Assembly: GCF_000719285.1 (NCBI RefSeq)
Contig: NZ_JOFS01000018.1
Span: forward strand, 62,001 to 126,000
Direction: 5' to 3'
DNA length: 64,000 bases
From: Streptomyces bicolor
GTDB taxonomy: Bacteria; Actinomycetota; Actinomycetes; Streptomycetales; Streptomycetaceae
Shown: piece by piece, positions 44,990 through 53,316 of the stretch
Layout of the letters: each line of letters opens with the position of its first letter
Numbering within the stretch: the first letter of the stretch is position 1
Translations under genes and position numbers: made by a program
The notes under the pieces: generated by a model
Databases searched by the model: none
What the model was told of the DNA's origin: nothing
Seen by the model: the letters and a program-made list of their open reading frames with translations, nothing else

Positions 44990-45026
44990 CTGGGCACGCT
45001 CCGCCGACCCCGCCTCCCACGCCGAC

Positions 45027-45032
45027 TAGTCT
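45027..45032 (+). promoter_or_regulatory. -10 box (leaderless) of the maleylpyruvate-isomerase-family gene
   Basis: TAGTCT lies 6 nt before the ATG at 45039 with no ribosome site between. Confidence 0.45.
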
Positions 45033-45038
45033 CGCCCC

Positions 45039-45836
45039 ATGTCCCCGGCCAAGAAACGCGCCCGCACCTACGACCCCGCCAGGATCCGCACCGCGGTGCT
45101 CGCCCAGTTCGGGAACCTACGCCAGGGCGTACGCACCCTCACCGACGAGCAACTCGCCCTCCCCACCCGCCTGGAGGGCTGGACCGTACGGGACCTGGCC
45201 GCGCACGTGACCATGGCCGTGGAGACCGTCAGCCGCAATCTCGACCGCGACGAACCGGCGAAGGCCGAGCTCACCCTCCTCGACTGGCCCTTCGCCACCG
45301 CCGCCCGCGCCGGCGACATCGCCGACCACACCCGGGGACTCGCCGCGGACAACCCCGACCTCCCGGCCCTCTACGCCCGCGTCGAGGAACGCCTCACGCA
45401 GAAGCTGGCGGACGCCCCCGGCGACCGCCTCCTCGCCGCCCGCACCGGCGCCATGACCCTCGCCGACTACCTGGTCACCCGTACCGTCGAACTCGTCGTC
45501 CACACCGACGACCTGAACGCCGCCGTCCCCGGCCTCGACATCCCCCACGACCGCCAGGCCCTCGCCGCCTGCACCCGCCTCCTCGCCGACGCCCTCGCCG
45601 CGAAGGCGCCCGGCGGCTCGACCGAGGTGCGGATCCCGCCGTACGCCGTCGTGCAGTGCGTCGAAGGGCCGAGGCACACCCGGGGCACCCCGCCCAACGT
45701 CGTCGAGACCGACCCGCTGACCTGGATCCGGCTCGCGACCGGGCGGGTGGCGTGGCAGGACGCCGTGGCGGAGGCCAGGGTGAGCGCGAGCGGGGAGCGG
45801 GCGGACCTGGGCGGGCTGCTGCCGCTCATGGGCTGA
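45039..45836 (+). CDS. Maleylpyruvate isomerase family / DinB-like protein
   Basis: A 265-residue protein of the mycothiol-dependent maleylpyruvate isomerase-like superfamily with a sterol-carrier-like C-terminus. The N-terminal DinB-like helical bundle contains LPTRLEGWTVRDLAAHVTMAV (candidate metal His in AAHV) and VTRTVELVVHTDDLNAAV (second His). The C-terminal domain includes ETDPLTWIRLATGRVAWQDAV. Members are putative metal- and mycothiol-dependent transferases; the substrate is not known. Probably leaderless. Confidence 0.8.
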   Translation: MSPAKKRARTYDPARIRTAVLAQFGNLRQGVRTLTDEQLALPTRLEGWTVRDLAAHVTMAVETVSRNLDRDEPAKAELTLLDWPFATAARAGDIADHTRGLAADNPDLPALYARVEERLTQKLADAPGDRLLAARTGAMTLADYLVTRTVELVVHTDDLNAAVPGLDIPHDRQALAACTRLLADALAAKAPGGSTEVRIPPYAVVQCVEGPRHTRGTPPNVVETDPLTWIRLATGRVAWQDAVAEARVSASGERADLGGLLPLMG

Positions 45837-45892
45837 CGGGCGACAAGCGGAACCGAGCGGAACCGGTCCGGTGTCCCTCCCGTCCCACCGGC

Positions 45893-46681
45893 ATGGACAC
45901 ACTCGGCATGGACAAACCGCAGCGACTGGCCGCTCTCGCCGCACTCACCCTCCTCCCGCTCGCCGTGGCCTGCGGCAACGAAAAAGCGGGCAGCGACACC
46001 GTCGGCACGGGGGCGGCGGCCTCCGTCACCGGCGTCCACTGGGCTGTCGACGACATCACCGTGGACGGGAAGAAGAGCGCCGCTCCGAACAGCGCCTGGC
46101 TGCGCATCGCCGACGGCGGCGAGGTCAAGGGCAACCTCGGCTGCAACAACTTCGGCGCCGACGCCGCCTTCGCCGACAGCCACGTCACCTTCGACAAGAT
46201 GCAGGCGACCGAGATGGCCTGCGACGGCGTCCCCACGGACTTCGAGACGACCCTCGCCCGCACCCTCTCCGCCGGCGACCTCACCGCCGAGGTCAAGGGC
46301 GACAAGCTCACCCTCACCACCGCGGACGGCGACCGCGTCGCCCTCACCAAGCAGGAGGCCGCCCTGCTCAAGGGCACGAAGTGGACCATCACCAGCCCCG
46401 ACACCGACGGCAAGGCCCACCTCACCTTCGACGAGAAGACCGGAATGGTCAGCGGCAGTCTCGGCTGCAACAAGGTGAGGGCCACCGCGACGGTGAGCGA
46501 CGGCAGTATCACGCTCGGCACCGCGTCCACCACCCGAATGATGTGCGACACCTCACTCATGGATACGGAGAAGAGCCTCCTGAAGCTCTTCGACGGCACG
46601 GTGAAGTACGCACTCGATCACCGCAATCTCACTCTGACCAGCGAAAACGGCGAGCGCGTGAGCGCGGCCGCCGCCGAGTGA
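45893..46681 (+). CDS. META-domain lipoprotein (HslJ-like)
   Basis: A 262-residue protein with a lipoprotein signal (LAALTLLPLAVAC) and two tandem META/HslJ-like domains. Each has the typical LGCN core (VKGNLGCNNFGADAAF and VSGSLGCNKVRATATV) followed by a Met-Cys pair (ATEMACDG and TRMMCDTS). META proteins occur on bacterial envelopes and are linked to heat-shock or motility phenotypes, without a defined activity. A second ATG five codons downstream (45908) could also be the start. It lies between the DinB-like gene and purF. Confidence 0.85.
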   Translation: MDTLGMDKPQRLAALAALTLLPLAVACGNEKAGSDTVGTGAAASVTGVHWAVDDITVDGKKSAAPNSAWLRIADGGEVKGNLGCNNFGADAAFADSHVTFDKMQATEMACDGVPTDFETTLARTLSAGDLTAEVKGDKLTLTTADGDRVALTKQEAALLKGTKWTITSPDTDGKAHLTFDEKTGMVSGSLGCNKVRATATVSDGSITLGTASTTRMMCDTSLMDTEKSLLKLFDGTVKYALDHRNLTLTSENGERVSAAAAE

Positions 46682-46729
46682 TCCTTTACGGGCGCGTATC
46701 CCCAATTCGGACCAGTGGTCGATCTCGCC

Positions 46730-46735
46730 TACACT
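46730..46735 (+). promoter_or_regulatory. -10 box of purF (leaderless)
   Basis: TACACT lies 7 nt before the GTG of purF, with TTCGGA at 46706-46711 as a plausible -35 (18-nt spacer). No ribosome site is visible. Confidence 0.45.
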
Positions 46736-46742
46736 CGATGGC

Positions 46743-48272
46743 GTGCCACGTGGTGACGGTCGACTCAATCACGATCTGCTTCCCGGCGAGAAAGGCCCCC
46801 AGGACGCTTGCGGCGTCTTCGGTGTCTGGGCTCCGGGCGAAGAGGTCGCAAAGCTCACGTACTTCGGGCTCTACGCCCTCCAGCATCGGGGCCAGGAATC
46901 CGCGGGAATCGCGGTCAGCAACGGCTCCCAGATCCTCGTCTTCAAGGACATGGGCCTGGTCTCCCAGGTCTTCGACGAGACCTCGCTCGGTTCGCTCCAG
47001 GGTCACATCGCGGTGGGCCACGCCCGCTACTCGACCACCGGCGCCTCCGTGTGGGAGAACGCCCAGCCGACGTTCCGCGCCACCGCGCACGGCTCCATCG
47101 CGCTCGGCCACAACGGCAACCTGGTCAACACGGCCCAGCTCGCCGAGATGGTCGCCGACCTGCCCAAGCAGGAGGGCGGCCGTACCCCGCGCGTCGCGGC
47201 CACCAACGACACCGACCTGCTGACCGCGCTGCTCGCGGCCCAGGTCGACGAGGACGGCAAGCCGCTGACCATCGAGGAGGCCGCCCACCAGGTCCTCCCG
47301 CAGGTCAAGGGCGCCTTCAGCCTCGTCTTCATGGACGAGCACACCCTCTACGCCGCCCGCGACCCGCAGGGCATCCGCCCGCTGGTCCTCGGCCGCCTGG
47401 AGCGCGGCTGGGTCGCCGCGTCCGAGTCCGCCGCCCTCGACATCGTCGGCGCCAGCTACGTCCGCGAGATCGAGCCGGGTGAGTTCGTCGCCATCGACGA
47501 GAACGGCCTGCGCACCTCGCGATTCGCGGAAGCGAAGCCCAAGGGCTGTGTCTTCGAGTACGTCTACCTGGCCCGCCCGGACACCGACATCGCCGGCCGG
47601 AACGTGTACCTCTCCCGCGTGGAGATGGGCCGCCGCCTCGCGAAGGAAGCCCCGGTCGAGGCCGATCTGGTCATAGCGACCCCGGAGTCCGGCACCCCGG
47701 CCGCCATCGGCTACGCGGAGGCGAGCGGCATCCCGTTCGGTGCGGGTCTGGTGAAGAACGCGTACGTCGGCCGTACGTTCATCCAGCCCTCGCAGACCAT
47801 CCGCCAGCTCGGCATCCGCCTGAAGCTGAACCCGCTGAAGGAAGTCATCAAGGGCAAGCGGCTGGTCGTCGTCGACGACTCGATCGTGCGCGGCAACACC
47901 CAGCGCGCCCTGGTCCGCATGCTCCGCGAGGCAGGAGCGGCCGAGGTCCACATCCGGATCTCGTCCCCGCCCGTGAAGTGGCCGTGCTTCTTCGGCATCG
48001 ACTTCGCCACCCGCGCCGAGCTCATCGCCAACGGCATGACCATCGAGGAGATCGGCACCTCGCTCGGCGCCGACTCCCTGTCGTACATCTCCATCGACGG
48101 CATGATCGAGGCGACCACCATCGCCAAGCCGAACCTGTGCCGCGCCTGCTTCGACGGCGAGTACCCGATGGAGCTCCCGGACCCCGAGCTGCTCGGCAAG
48201 CAGCTCCTGGAGACCGAGCTCGCGGCCGGTACGGCCGCCCCGGCTGCCGTCGACGCGATCCGTCGCCCGTAA
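46743..48272 (+). CDS. purF: Amidophosphoribosyltransferase
   Basis: A 509-residue enzyme that catalyses the first committed step of purine synthesis, PRPP plus glutamine to phosphoribosylamine. A 22-residue propeptide precedes the N-terminal nucleophile Cys23 in QDACGVFGVW. The glutaminase domain has HRGQESAG and GHNGNL. The PRPP loop is seen as RLVVVDDSIVRGNTQR. Cluster-type Cys residues occur in the C-terminal part (KWPCFFGIDF, NLCRACFDGEYP), as in Fe-S-containing PurF proteins such as that of Bacillus. Leaderless GTG start. It is followed 31 nt later by purM. Confidence 0.97.
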   Translation: MPRGDGRLNHDLLPGEKGPQDACGVFGVWAPGEEVAKLTYFGLYALQHRGQESAGIAVSNGSQILVFKDMGLVSQVFDETSLGSLQGHIAVGHARYSTTGASVWENAQPTFRATAHGSIALGHNGNLVNTAQLAEMVADLPKQEGGRTPRVAATNDTDLLTALLAAQVDEDGKPLTIEEAAHQVLPQVKGAFSLVFMDEHTLYAARDPQGIRPLVLGRLERGWVAASESAALDIVGASYVREIEPGEFVAIDENGLRTSRFAEAKPKGCVFEYVYLARPDTDIAGRNVYLSRVEMGRRLAKEAPVEADLVIATPESGTPAAIGYAEASGIPFGAGLVKNAYVGRTFIQPSQTIRQLGIRLKLNPLKEVIKGKRLVVVDDSIVRGNTQRALVRMLREAGAAEVHIRISSPPVKWPCFFGIDFATRAELIANGMTIEEIGTSLGADSLSYISIDGMIEATTIAKPNLCRACFDGEYPMELPDPELLGKQLLETELAAGTAAPAAVDAIRRP

Positions 48273-48303
48273 GCCCCGTAACCAACCCGAAAGATCCCAG
48301 GCA

Positions 48304-49380
48304 ATGTCTGAGACTGTTGTGCCCGGCGGCGCTTCCTACGCGGCCGCAGGCGTCGACATCGAGGCGGGCGACCGCGCGGTCGAGCTGATGAAGGAGTGGG
48401 TCAAGAAGACGCAGCGCCCCGAGGTCCTCGGCGGCCTCGGCGGTTTCGCCGGCCTCTTCGACGCCTCCGCCCTCAAGCGCTACGAGCGCCCGCTGCTCGC
48501 CTCCGCCACCGACGGCGTCGGCACCAAGGTCGACGTCGCCCGCCAGATGGGCGTCTACGACACCATCGGCCACGACCTGGTCGCCATGGTCATGGACGAC
48601 ATCGTGGTGTGCGGCGCCGAGCCGCTGTTCATGACCGACTACATCTGCGTCGGCAAGGTTCACCCCGAGCGGGTCGCCGCCATCGTCAAGGGCATCGCGG
48701 AAGGCTGTGTGCTGGCCGGCTGCGCCCTGGTGGGCGGCGAGACGGCCGAGCACCCGGGTCTGCTCGGCGAGGACGACTTCGACGTGGCGGGCGCCGGAAC
48801 GGGCGTCGTGGAGGCCGACCGGCTGCTGGGCGCCGATCGCATCCGTACGGGTGACACGGTGATCGCCATGGCGGCGTCCGGCCTTCACTCGAACGGGTAC
48901 TCGCTGGTCCGGCACGTCCTGCTGAACCAGGCCGGTCTCGCCCTGGACGCGCAGATCGACGACCTCGGCCGCACCCTCGGCGAGGAGCTGCTGGAGCCGA
49001 CCAAGATCTACTCGCTGGACTGCCTGGCCCTCACCCGGACGACGGACGTGCACGCGTTCAGCCACGTCACGGGTGGCGGTCTGGCCGCGAACCTGGCCCG
49101 CGTGATCCCGGACGACCTCCATGCGATCGTCGACCGCTCCACCTGGACCCCGGCCCCGATCTTCGACCTCGTCGGGAAGACCGGCTCTGTCGAGCTCCTG
49201 GAGCTGGAGAAGACCCTGAACATGGGCGTCGGCATGATCGCGATCGTGCCGGAGGAGTCCACGGACGCGGCGCTGGCGACGCTGGCCGACCGAGGCGTGG
49301 ACGCCTGGGTCGCGGGCGAGATCACGGACAGGGGCGACCAGGAGACGGGCGCCGCCCTCGTCGGCACGTATTCAAATTAA
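48304..49380 (+). CDS. purM: AIR synthetase
   Basis: A 358-residue phosphoribosylformylglycinamidine cyclo-ligase, which closes the imidazole ring of AIR. Family blocks YAAAGVDIEAGDRAVELM, SATDGVGTKVDVARQMG, HDLVAMVMDDIVVCGAEPLF, GGETAEHPGL and FSHVTGGGLAANLARV are intact. It follows purF closely and is probably co-transcribed. Length is normal. A hairpin lies downstream before a convergent gene. Confidence 0.98.
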   Translation: MSETVVPGGASYAAAGVDIEAGDRAVELMKEWVKKTQRPEVLGGLGGFAGLFDASALKRYERPLLASATDGVGTKVDVARQMGVYDTIGHDLVAMVMDDIVVCGAEPLFMTDYICVGKVHPERVAAIVKGIAEGCVLAGCALVGGETAEHPGLLGEDDFDVAGAGTGVVEADRLLGADRIRTGDTVIAMAASGLHSNGYSLVRHVLLNQAGLALDAQIDDLGRTLGEELLEPTKIYSLDCLALTRTTDVHAFSHVTGGGLAANLARVIPDDLHAIVDRSTWTPAPIFDLVGKTGSVELLELEKTLNMGVGMIAIVPEESTDAALATLADRGVDAWVAGEITDRGDQETGAALVGTYSN

Positions 49381-49416
49381 ACGCGCCGCCGGCTGAAGAC
49401 CTGCGGGCAGCACAGA

Positions 49417-49448
49417 ACCCGGCCGGTGACCGAGGTCACCGACCGGGT
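49417..49448. terminator. Bidirectional terminator between purM and DUF3073
   Basis: ACCCGGCCGGTGACC (49417-49431) pairs with GGTCACCGACCGGGT (49434-49448) with one mismatch, between convergent genes. Confidence 0.75.
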
Positions 49449-49465
49449 GAGTGCTCAATGCAAAG

Positions 49466-49714
49466 TCAAGCGCCGCGACGCTGCTCCGAGGGGTCCTCGT
49501 CCTGATCCTCGTCGTCGTCCTCATAGAGGTCGGCGTACTTGGAGTACAGGTCGTCGTCCTGCTCATCGTCCTCGAAGCGATCGCCGTTCGGCGACTGGTT
49601 CGATGTCGATGCGCCCAGCTCTTCAGCCAGGCGTGACAGGTCCGTCCCACCGCTGTTGTACTTCAGCTGGCGGGCGACCTTCGTCTGCTTGGCCTTGGCC
49701 CGGCCGCGCCCCAT
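49466..49714 (-). CDS. DUF3073 family protein
   Basis: An 82-residue DUF3073 protein. It has a basic N-terminus (MGRGRAKAKQTKVARQLKYN) and a strongly acidic C-terminal half (DDEQDDDLYSKYADLYEDDD). Conserved in actinobacteria, often beside purM. The charge split suggests nucleic-acid or ribosome binding, but no function is established. It is convergent with purM. Confidence 0.88.
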   Translation of the reverse strand: MGRGRAKAKQTKVARQLKYNSGGTDLSRLAEELGASTSNQSPNGDRFEDDEQDDDLYSKYADLYEDDDEDQDEDPSEQRRGA

Positions 49715-50029
49715 GGCTCGACCCCCTCAACGACGGGGCTCGACGGCCCCAGAGTCTGACACGCGTTCATGTTCCGGAACGGACTCTCGATGGAGAGGCC
49801 GGTCCGTAGGGCTTCCACGGTACCTGAGCCCGCGCCCATACGGTACGTCGCCCGCAGCACAGGCGTGTGCCCAGGACCTTCGAGGTGCCCTGTCCTCGCT
49901 GGTCAACGGCGATTTTAACCACTTACCGGCGGTCGACCCGCCGGTAGAAGTGAGAGTTCTCTCCAACTGCCCACCGGCGGGTACCGGCCAAACCCGTGTT
50001 ATGGGTTGCGGCCGGCTCGGTTCCCCGGC
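49715..50029. other. Intergenic region between DUF3073 and vdh
   Basis: 315 nt without a gene. It holds a 10-bp palindrome GTTCCGGAAC (49771-49780) in the DUF3073 upstream region and a hairpin (49924-49946) that probably ends vdh. Nothing else was recognised. Confidence 0.45.
49924..49946 (-). terminator. Hairpin downstream of vdh
   Basis: TACCGGCGG (49924-49932) pairs perfectly with CCGCCGGTA (49938-49946) around TCGAC, about 84 nt past the vdh stop on the minus strand. Confidence 0.5.
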
Positions 50030-51118
50030 TCAGATCGCCCTGCGCGCCTCCGCCATCCGCTGCTCGGCGATCCGGTCGGCCGCGGCGGCCGGCGGAATCC
50101 CATCTGCCTTCGCACGTGCGAATATGGCCAGCGTGGTGTCGTAGATCTTCGCGGCCTTCGCCTTGCACCGCTCGAAGTCGAACCCGTGCAGCTCGTCGGC
50201 GACCTGGATGACACCGCCGGCGTTCACCACGTAGTCGGGCGCGTAGAGGATCCCGCGGTCGGCGATGTCCTTCTCGACGCCCGGGTGGGCGAGCTGGTTG
50301 TTGGCCGCGCCGCACACCACCTTGGCGGTCAGCACCGGCACGGTGTCGTCGTTCAGGGCGCCGCCGAGCGCGCAGGGGGCGTAGATGTCGAGGCCCTCGA
50401 CGCGGATCAGGGTCGCGGTGTCGGCGACGGCCGTGACGCCCGTCGGGTGGGCGGCGAGGATCCGGCCGACGGCCTCCTCGCGCACGTCCGTGATGACGAC
50501 CTCGGCACCCTCCGCGCGCAGGTGCTCCGCCAGGTGGTGGCCGACCTTGCCGACGCCCGCGATGCCGACCTTGCGGCCGCGCAGCGACGGATCGCCCCAC
50601 AGGTGCTGGGCGGAGGCGCGCATGCCCTGGTAGACGCCGAAGGCGGTGAGCACGGAGGAGTCGCCCGCGCCGCCGTTCTCCGGGGAGCGGCCGGTCGTCC
50701 AGCGGCACTCGCGGGCCACGACGTCCATGTCGGCGACGTACGTACCGACGTCGCAGGCGGTGACGTACCGGCCACCGAGCGAGGCCACGAACCGGCCGTA
50801 CGCGAGCAGCAGCTCCTCGCTCTTGATCCGGTCCGGGTCGCCGATGATCACGGCCTTGCCGCCGCCGTGGTCGAGACCGGCCATGGCGTTCTTGTACGAC
50901 ATCCCGCGCGCGAGGTTCAGGGCGTCGGCGACGGCCTCTTCCTCGGTCGCGTACGGGTAGAAGCGCGTACCGCCGAGGGCCGGGCCCAGAGCGGTGGAGT
51001 GGATGGCGATGACGGCCTTGAGGCCGCTGGCGCGGTCCTGGCAGAGCACTACTTGCTCATGACCCCCCTGATCCGAGTGGAACAGGGTGTGCAGGACGCC
51101 GTGTGTTACGTCGGTCAC
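50030..51118 (-). CDS. vdh: Valine dehydrogenase (Leu/Val/Phe dehydrogenase family)
   Basis: A 362-residue branched-chain amino acid dehydrogenase. The catalytic Lys lies in [14 protein letters not shown] and a second conserved block is [17 protein letters not shown]. The NAD-binding Rossmann motif is [17 protein letters not shown]. Valine is oxidatively deaminated to 2-oxoisovalerate, feeding branched fatty acid and polyketide precursors. By family and position it matches Streptomyces vdh. GTG 51118 is preceded by AGGAG on the minus strand. Monocistronic. Confidence 0.94.
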   Translation of the reverse strand: MTDVTHGVLHTLFHSDQGGHEQVVLCQDRASGLKAVIAIHSTALGPALGGTRFYPYATEEEAVADALNLARGMSYKNAMAGLDHGGGKAVIIGDPDRIKSEELLLAYGRFVASLGGRYVTACDVGTYVADMDVVARECRWTTGRSPENGGAGDSSVLTAFGVYQGMRASAQHLWGDPSLRGRKVGIAGVGKVGHHLAEHLRAEGAEVVITDVREEAVGRILAAHPTGVTAVADTATLIRVEGLDIYAPCALGGALNDDTVPVLTAKVVCGAANNQLAHPGVEKDIADRGILYAPDYVVNAGGVIQVADELHGFDFERCKAKAAKIYDTTLAIFARAKADGIPPAAAADRIAEQRMAEARRAI

Positions 51119-51339
51119 TGTGGTGACTCCTGAGTACGTTGCGGCGATTGGAGCGAGCTCCCGTACGGGTGGCGGGGGCTGTGAGCATGAGATTAGACCC
51201 GTGAGCGGCCCGCCGACCCGCAGAGCTCAGGATCACCTACTCCCGGAGTAAGGCCGTGCGACGATTTGCATAGTTTTCCCGCACGTCTGTAGGCGGGTTT
51301 CGCAGGTTTTCCTGGCAGACGGCGGGGGAGGGAGCAGGC

Positions 51340-52182
51340 GTGCCCAAGGTGTCCTCGGTGATCGTCCCGTACGCGGCCTATCTGCGCGTGTACGAGCCGC
51401 TGGCCGCCTTCCCGGAGCCGGAGCGCGGCCACTGGGCCCGCTACGCCCGCCGCCCCGACCGCCCGTCGTACCAGGACGAACTGCGCCGCTCCCTGGCCGA
51501 CTTGCTGCCCACGCCACCCGTCGCCGTCCCCGTGCACGAGAGCAGCGACGCCTTCGTGCTGGAGGTCGACGGGGTGCTGTGCGTGTGCCCGTGGCGCACC
51601 CGGCTGCGCGGCTGGCAGGCCCTCGGGGAGCTCCCCGACGAGCTGCCGAAGCCGGTGCTGGACGCGGTGCTGCCGGAGGTCGTACGGCGCCAGGCGGCCC
51701 AGGACTACGAGCGCTGGCTGGCCCGCAACCCGGACGCCCGGCCCTGGATCCGCACCTCGACCTGGCAGGTGCCGCTGCACTGGTTCGTGCTGGTGTCGGA
51801 CGAGGAGCGGCGCTTCGACAAGGGCTCGGGCGAGGTTCCGCCGATGCTGCGCTACCGGACGCCGATGGTGCAGGCGCGGCGGCGGGTGGCGCGGGCGCTG
51901 CGGACGCTGAAGGACGCCATCGACGAAGGGCCGCTCATCGACGGCCTGGTGGACGTGGGGCGCTGGCTGGAGGAGTTCCACCCGCGCTCGCTGGTCGAGC
52001 TGGACTACGGCGGCCTGGTGCACACCCTGCCGGCCGGCGACCTGGAGGACGATCACTCGGCGGCCGATGTGGCCGCCGGCATCGAGGCGCTGCGGCTCGG
52101 CGACGGGGCGGCCGCGGGGGAGGCGTACGCGCGGCTCGTGGAGCGGTGGCGGGCGGTGCGCGACCGGCGGTCGGCGAACTGA
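51340..52182 (+). CDS. Conserved hypothetical protein upstream of bldC
   Basis: A 280-residue protein of unknown function that I recall as conserved beside bldC in Streptomyces. It starts VPKVSSVIVPYAAYLRVYEP after a GGGAGG site. It is Arg/Trp-rich, with blocks CVCPWRTRLRGWQALGELPD, PWIRTSTWQVPLHWFVLVSD and FHPRSLVELDYGGLVHTLPA. No domain, signal peptide or membrane segment is recognised. It reads toward bldC, but 600 nt and hairpins separate them, so it is not co-transcribed with certainty. Confidence 0.8.
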   Translation: MPKVSSVIVPYAAYLRVYEPLAAFPEPERGHWARYARRPDRPSYQDELRRSLADLLPTPPVAVPVHESSDAFVLEVDGVLCVCPWRTRLRGWQALGELPDELPKPVLDAVLPEVVRRQAAQDYERWLARNPDARPWIRTSTWQVPLHWFVLVSDEERRFDKGSGEVPPMLRYRTPMVQARRRVARALRTLKDAIDEGPLIDGLVDVGRWLEEFHPRSLVELDYGGLVHTLPAGDLEDDHSAADVAAGIEALRLGDGAAAGEAYARLVERWRAVRDRRSAN

Positions 52183-52191
52183 GCCGGTTGA

Positions 52192-52256
52192 TGTGACCTG
52201 GCGCACTGTCCCCGGTGTGACCTGAGGCACTGCGTTGGGTGTGACCTGACGCACTG
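52192..52256 (+). repeat. Three tandem 24-bp repeats upstream of bldC
   Basis: TGTGACCTGGCGCACTG (52192), TGTGACCTGAGGCACTG (52216) and TGTGACCTGACGCACTG (52240) recur with an exact 24-nt period; the 7-nt spacers differ. They begin 9 nt after the stop of the preceding gene. Confidence 0.9.
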
Positions 52257-52520
52257 TGTGATGTAACGAACTGGCGTTTGACGGGGCGCCCGTTTTGGGG
52301 TTTCGTGCTCGCTCTGAGGTTCTTGATGCCTCGTCAACATGGGACGTAGGACCCGATCCGGGCGTATGCATCAAGGATGCGTCAACGCGCGTAAGCGTGA
52401 CGGACCGCACGTACGCGGCCCTTGCGCCCCTAACCCACCCTCGTGCCAAAATAGGACAAGGAGTCCGGGGAGGACTCTCTCTCGACATTGCACGCTTTGG
52501 GGGGTCTTGTGACTCCTGCG

Positions 52521-52549
52521 CGCCACTGTGACTGATCGTCACAGTGGCG
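52521..52549. promoter_or_regulatory. Perfect inverted repeat upstream of bldC
   Basis: CGCCACTGTGAC (52521-52532) and GTCACAGTGGCG (52538-52549) flank TGATC. It could be an operator, or a terminator or attenuator hairpin; no T-run follows, so an operator or mRNA structure is favoured. Confidence 0.55.
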
Positions 52550-52650
52550 TGACTGTCCGCTATGGCATGGTCCATCGGCTTCCGTCGCTGATGAACACCT
52601 GGGAGGGCAATTCCATCGGTTTGGCCGACGCGGCTGGACAGATGGTGTAG
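52528..52650 (+). CDS. Possible small ORF in the bldC leader (40 aa)
   Basis: A GTG-started frame reads VTDRHSGVTVRYGMVHRLPS, then LMNTWEGNSIGLADAAGQMV and TAG. An internal ATG at 52591 would give 19 residues. It starts inside the inverted repeat and ends 133 nt before bldC. G/C at third positions is only about 70%, lower than the neighbouring genes, and no ribosome site is clear. It is reported as a weak candidate leader peptide. Confidence 0.2.
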   Translation: MTDRHSGVTVRYGMVHRLPSLMNTWEGNSIGLADAAGQMV

Positions 52651-52745
52651 TTGTAGTGCCGAGGACAAGCCGTTCGTCCTATAACCGACTCGACTCGCGT
52701 CCGCCATTTCGGGCAACGCGGGTCAAGGTGCAGAATTTAGAGGAA

Positions 52746-52767
52746 AGAACCGAGAAGGTTCGGTTCT
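52746..52767 (+). promoter_or_regulatory. Hairpin adjacent to the bldC ribosome binding site
   Basis: AGAACCGA (52746-52753) pairs with TCGGTTCT (52760-52767). The GAGGAGG ribosome site follows at 52771-52777 and the ATG at 52784. The stem ends 4 nt before the ribosome site and could modulate translation. Confidence 0.45.
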
Positions 52768-52783
52768 CCCGAGGAGGCCGCTC

Positions 52784-52990
52784 ATGACCGCTCGCACCCC
52801 TGATGCCGAGCCGCTGCTGACCCCGGCTGAGGTCGCCACCATGTTCCGCGTGGACCCGAAGACGGTCACGCGGTGGGCGAAGGCCGGGAAGCTCACGTCC
52901 ATCCGTACGCTCGGCGGGCACCGCCGCTACCGCGAGGCTGAGGTCCGCGCACTGCTCGCGGGTATCCCGCAGCAGCGCAGCGAGGCCTGA
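52784..52990 (+). CDS. bldC: Developmental regulator BldC
   Basis: A 68-residue MerR-like winged-helix DNA-binding protein, essentially the known BldC. It comprises only the HTH domain: LLTPAEVATMFRVDPKTVTR, then AGKLTSIRTLGGHRRYREAE (the wing), with no effector domain. BldC binds direct repeats cooperatively and delays entry into development in Streptomyces. A strong GAGGAGG lies 6 nt before the ATG. A structured leader precedes it and a strong terminator follows at 53136. Confidence 0.97.
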   Translation: MTARTPDAEPLLTPAEVATMFRVDPKTVTRWAKAGKLTSIRTLGGHRRYREAEVRALLAGIPQQRSEA

Positions 52991-53135
52991 ACAACTGCAT
53001 AACCGGGCAAACCGGCGGTTCCCCCAACTCGCCGTGGCGCCCGAACTCTAGCTCCAAGCGACGCGGGTTCTGCCCCAACAGGGCCCACGCCCAAGCCGAA
53101 CAGAGCTTCGCAGGCACGCAACAAGGGTGCGTCGT

Positions 53136-53176
53136 AGATCGCGCTGGACTCCGCCGGGTCCAGCGCGATCTTTTTT
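53136..53176 (+). terminator. Intrinsic terminator of bldC
   Basis: GATCGCGCTGGAC (53137-53149) pairs perfectly with GTCCAGCGCGATC (53158-53170), followed by six T residues. Confidence 0.93.
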
Positions 53177-53304
53177 GTGTGCGGAGTGTGTGCCGGCCGG
53201 TGTCCTGTGGGCAGGCTTGTCGGAGTCTGGGGAGGGGGGTCGGATCTCCTGTGGACTCGCTCTGGGTGGTTGCTGAGCGTGTGCGGGCCGATCCTTCTCA
53301 GTTG

Positions 53305-53316
53305 GTGCAATTGCAC
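53305..53316. promoter_or_regulatory. Perfect palindrome GTGCAATTGCAC
   Basis: A 12-bp palindrome at the edge of an AT-rich patch that continues as ATATTAAATTGACC. It may be an operator or a nucleoid-protein (Lsr2-type) binding site. No downstream plus-strand gene is evident. Confidence 0.3.

Larger units (their letters stand above)
52183..52783 (+). other. Long structured region upstream of bldC
   Basis: 601 nt without a large gene. In order it holds three 24-bp repeats (52192-52256), a perfect 12-bp-arm inverted repeat (52521-52549), a possible 40-codon frame (52528-52650), an imperfect inverted repeat around 52669-52682, and a small hairpin next to the bldC ribosome site (52746-52767). 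Confidence 0.6.

Noticed and set aside
52192..52256. CRISPR array
   Set aside because: Only three units, 17-bp motif with 7-nt spacers, no cas genes; too short for repeat-spacer structure.
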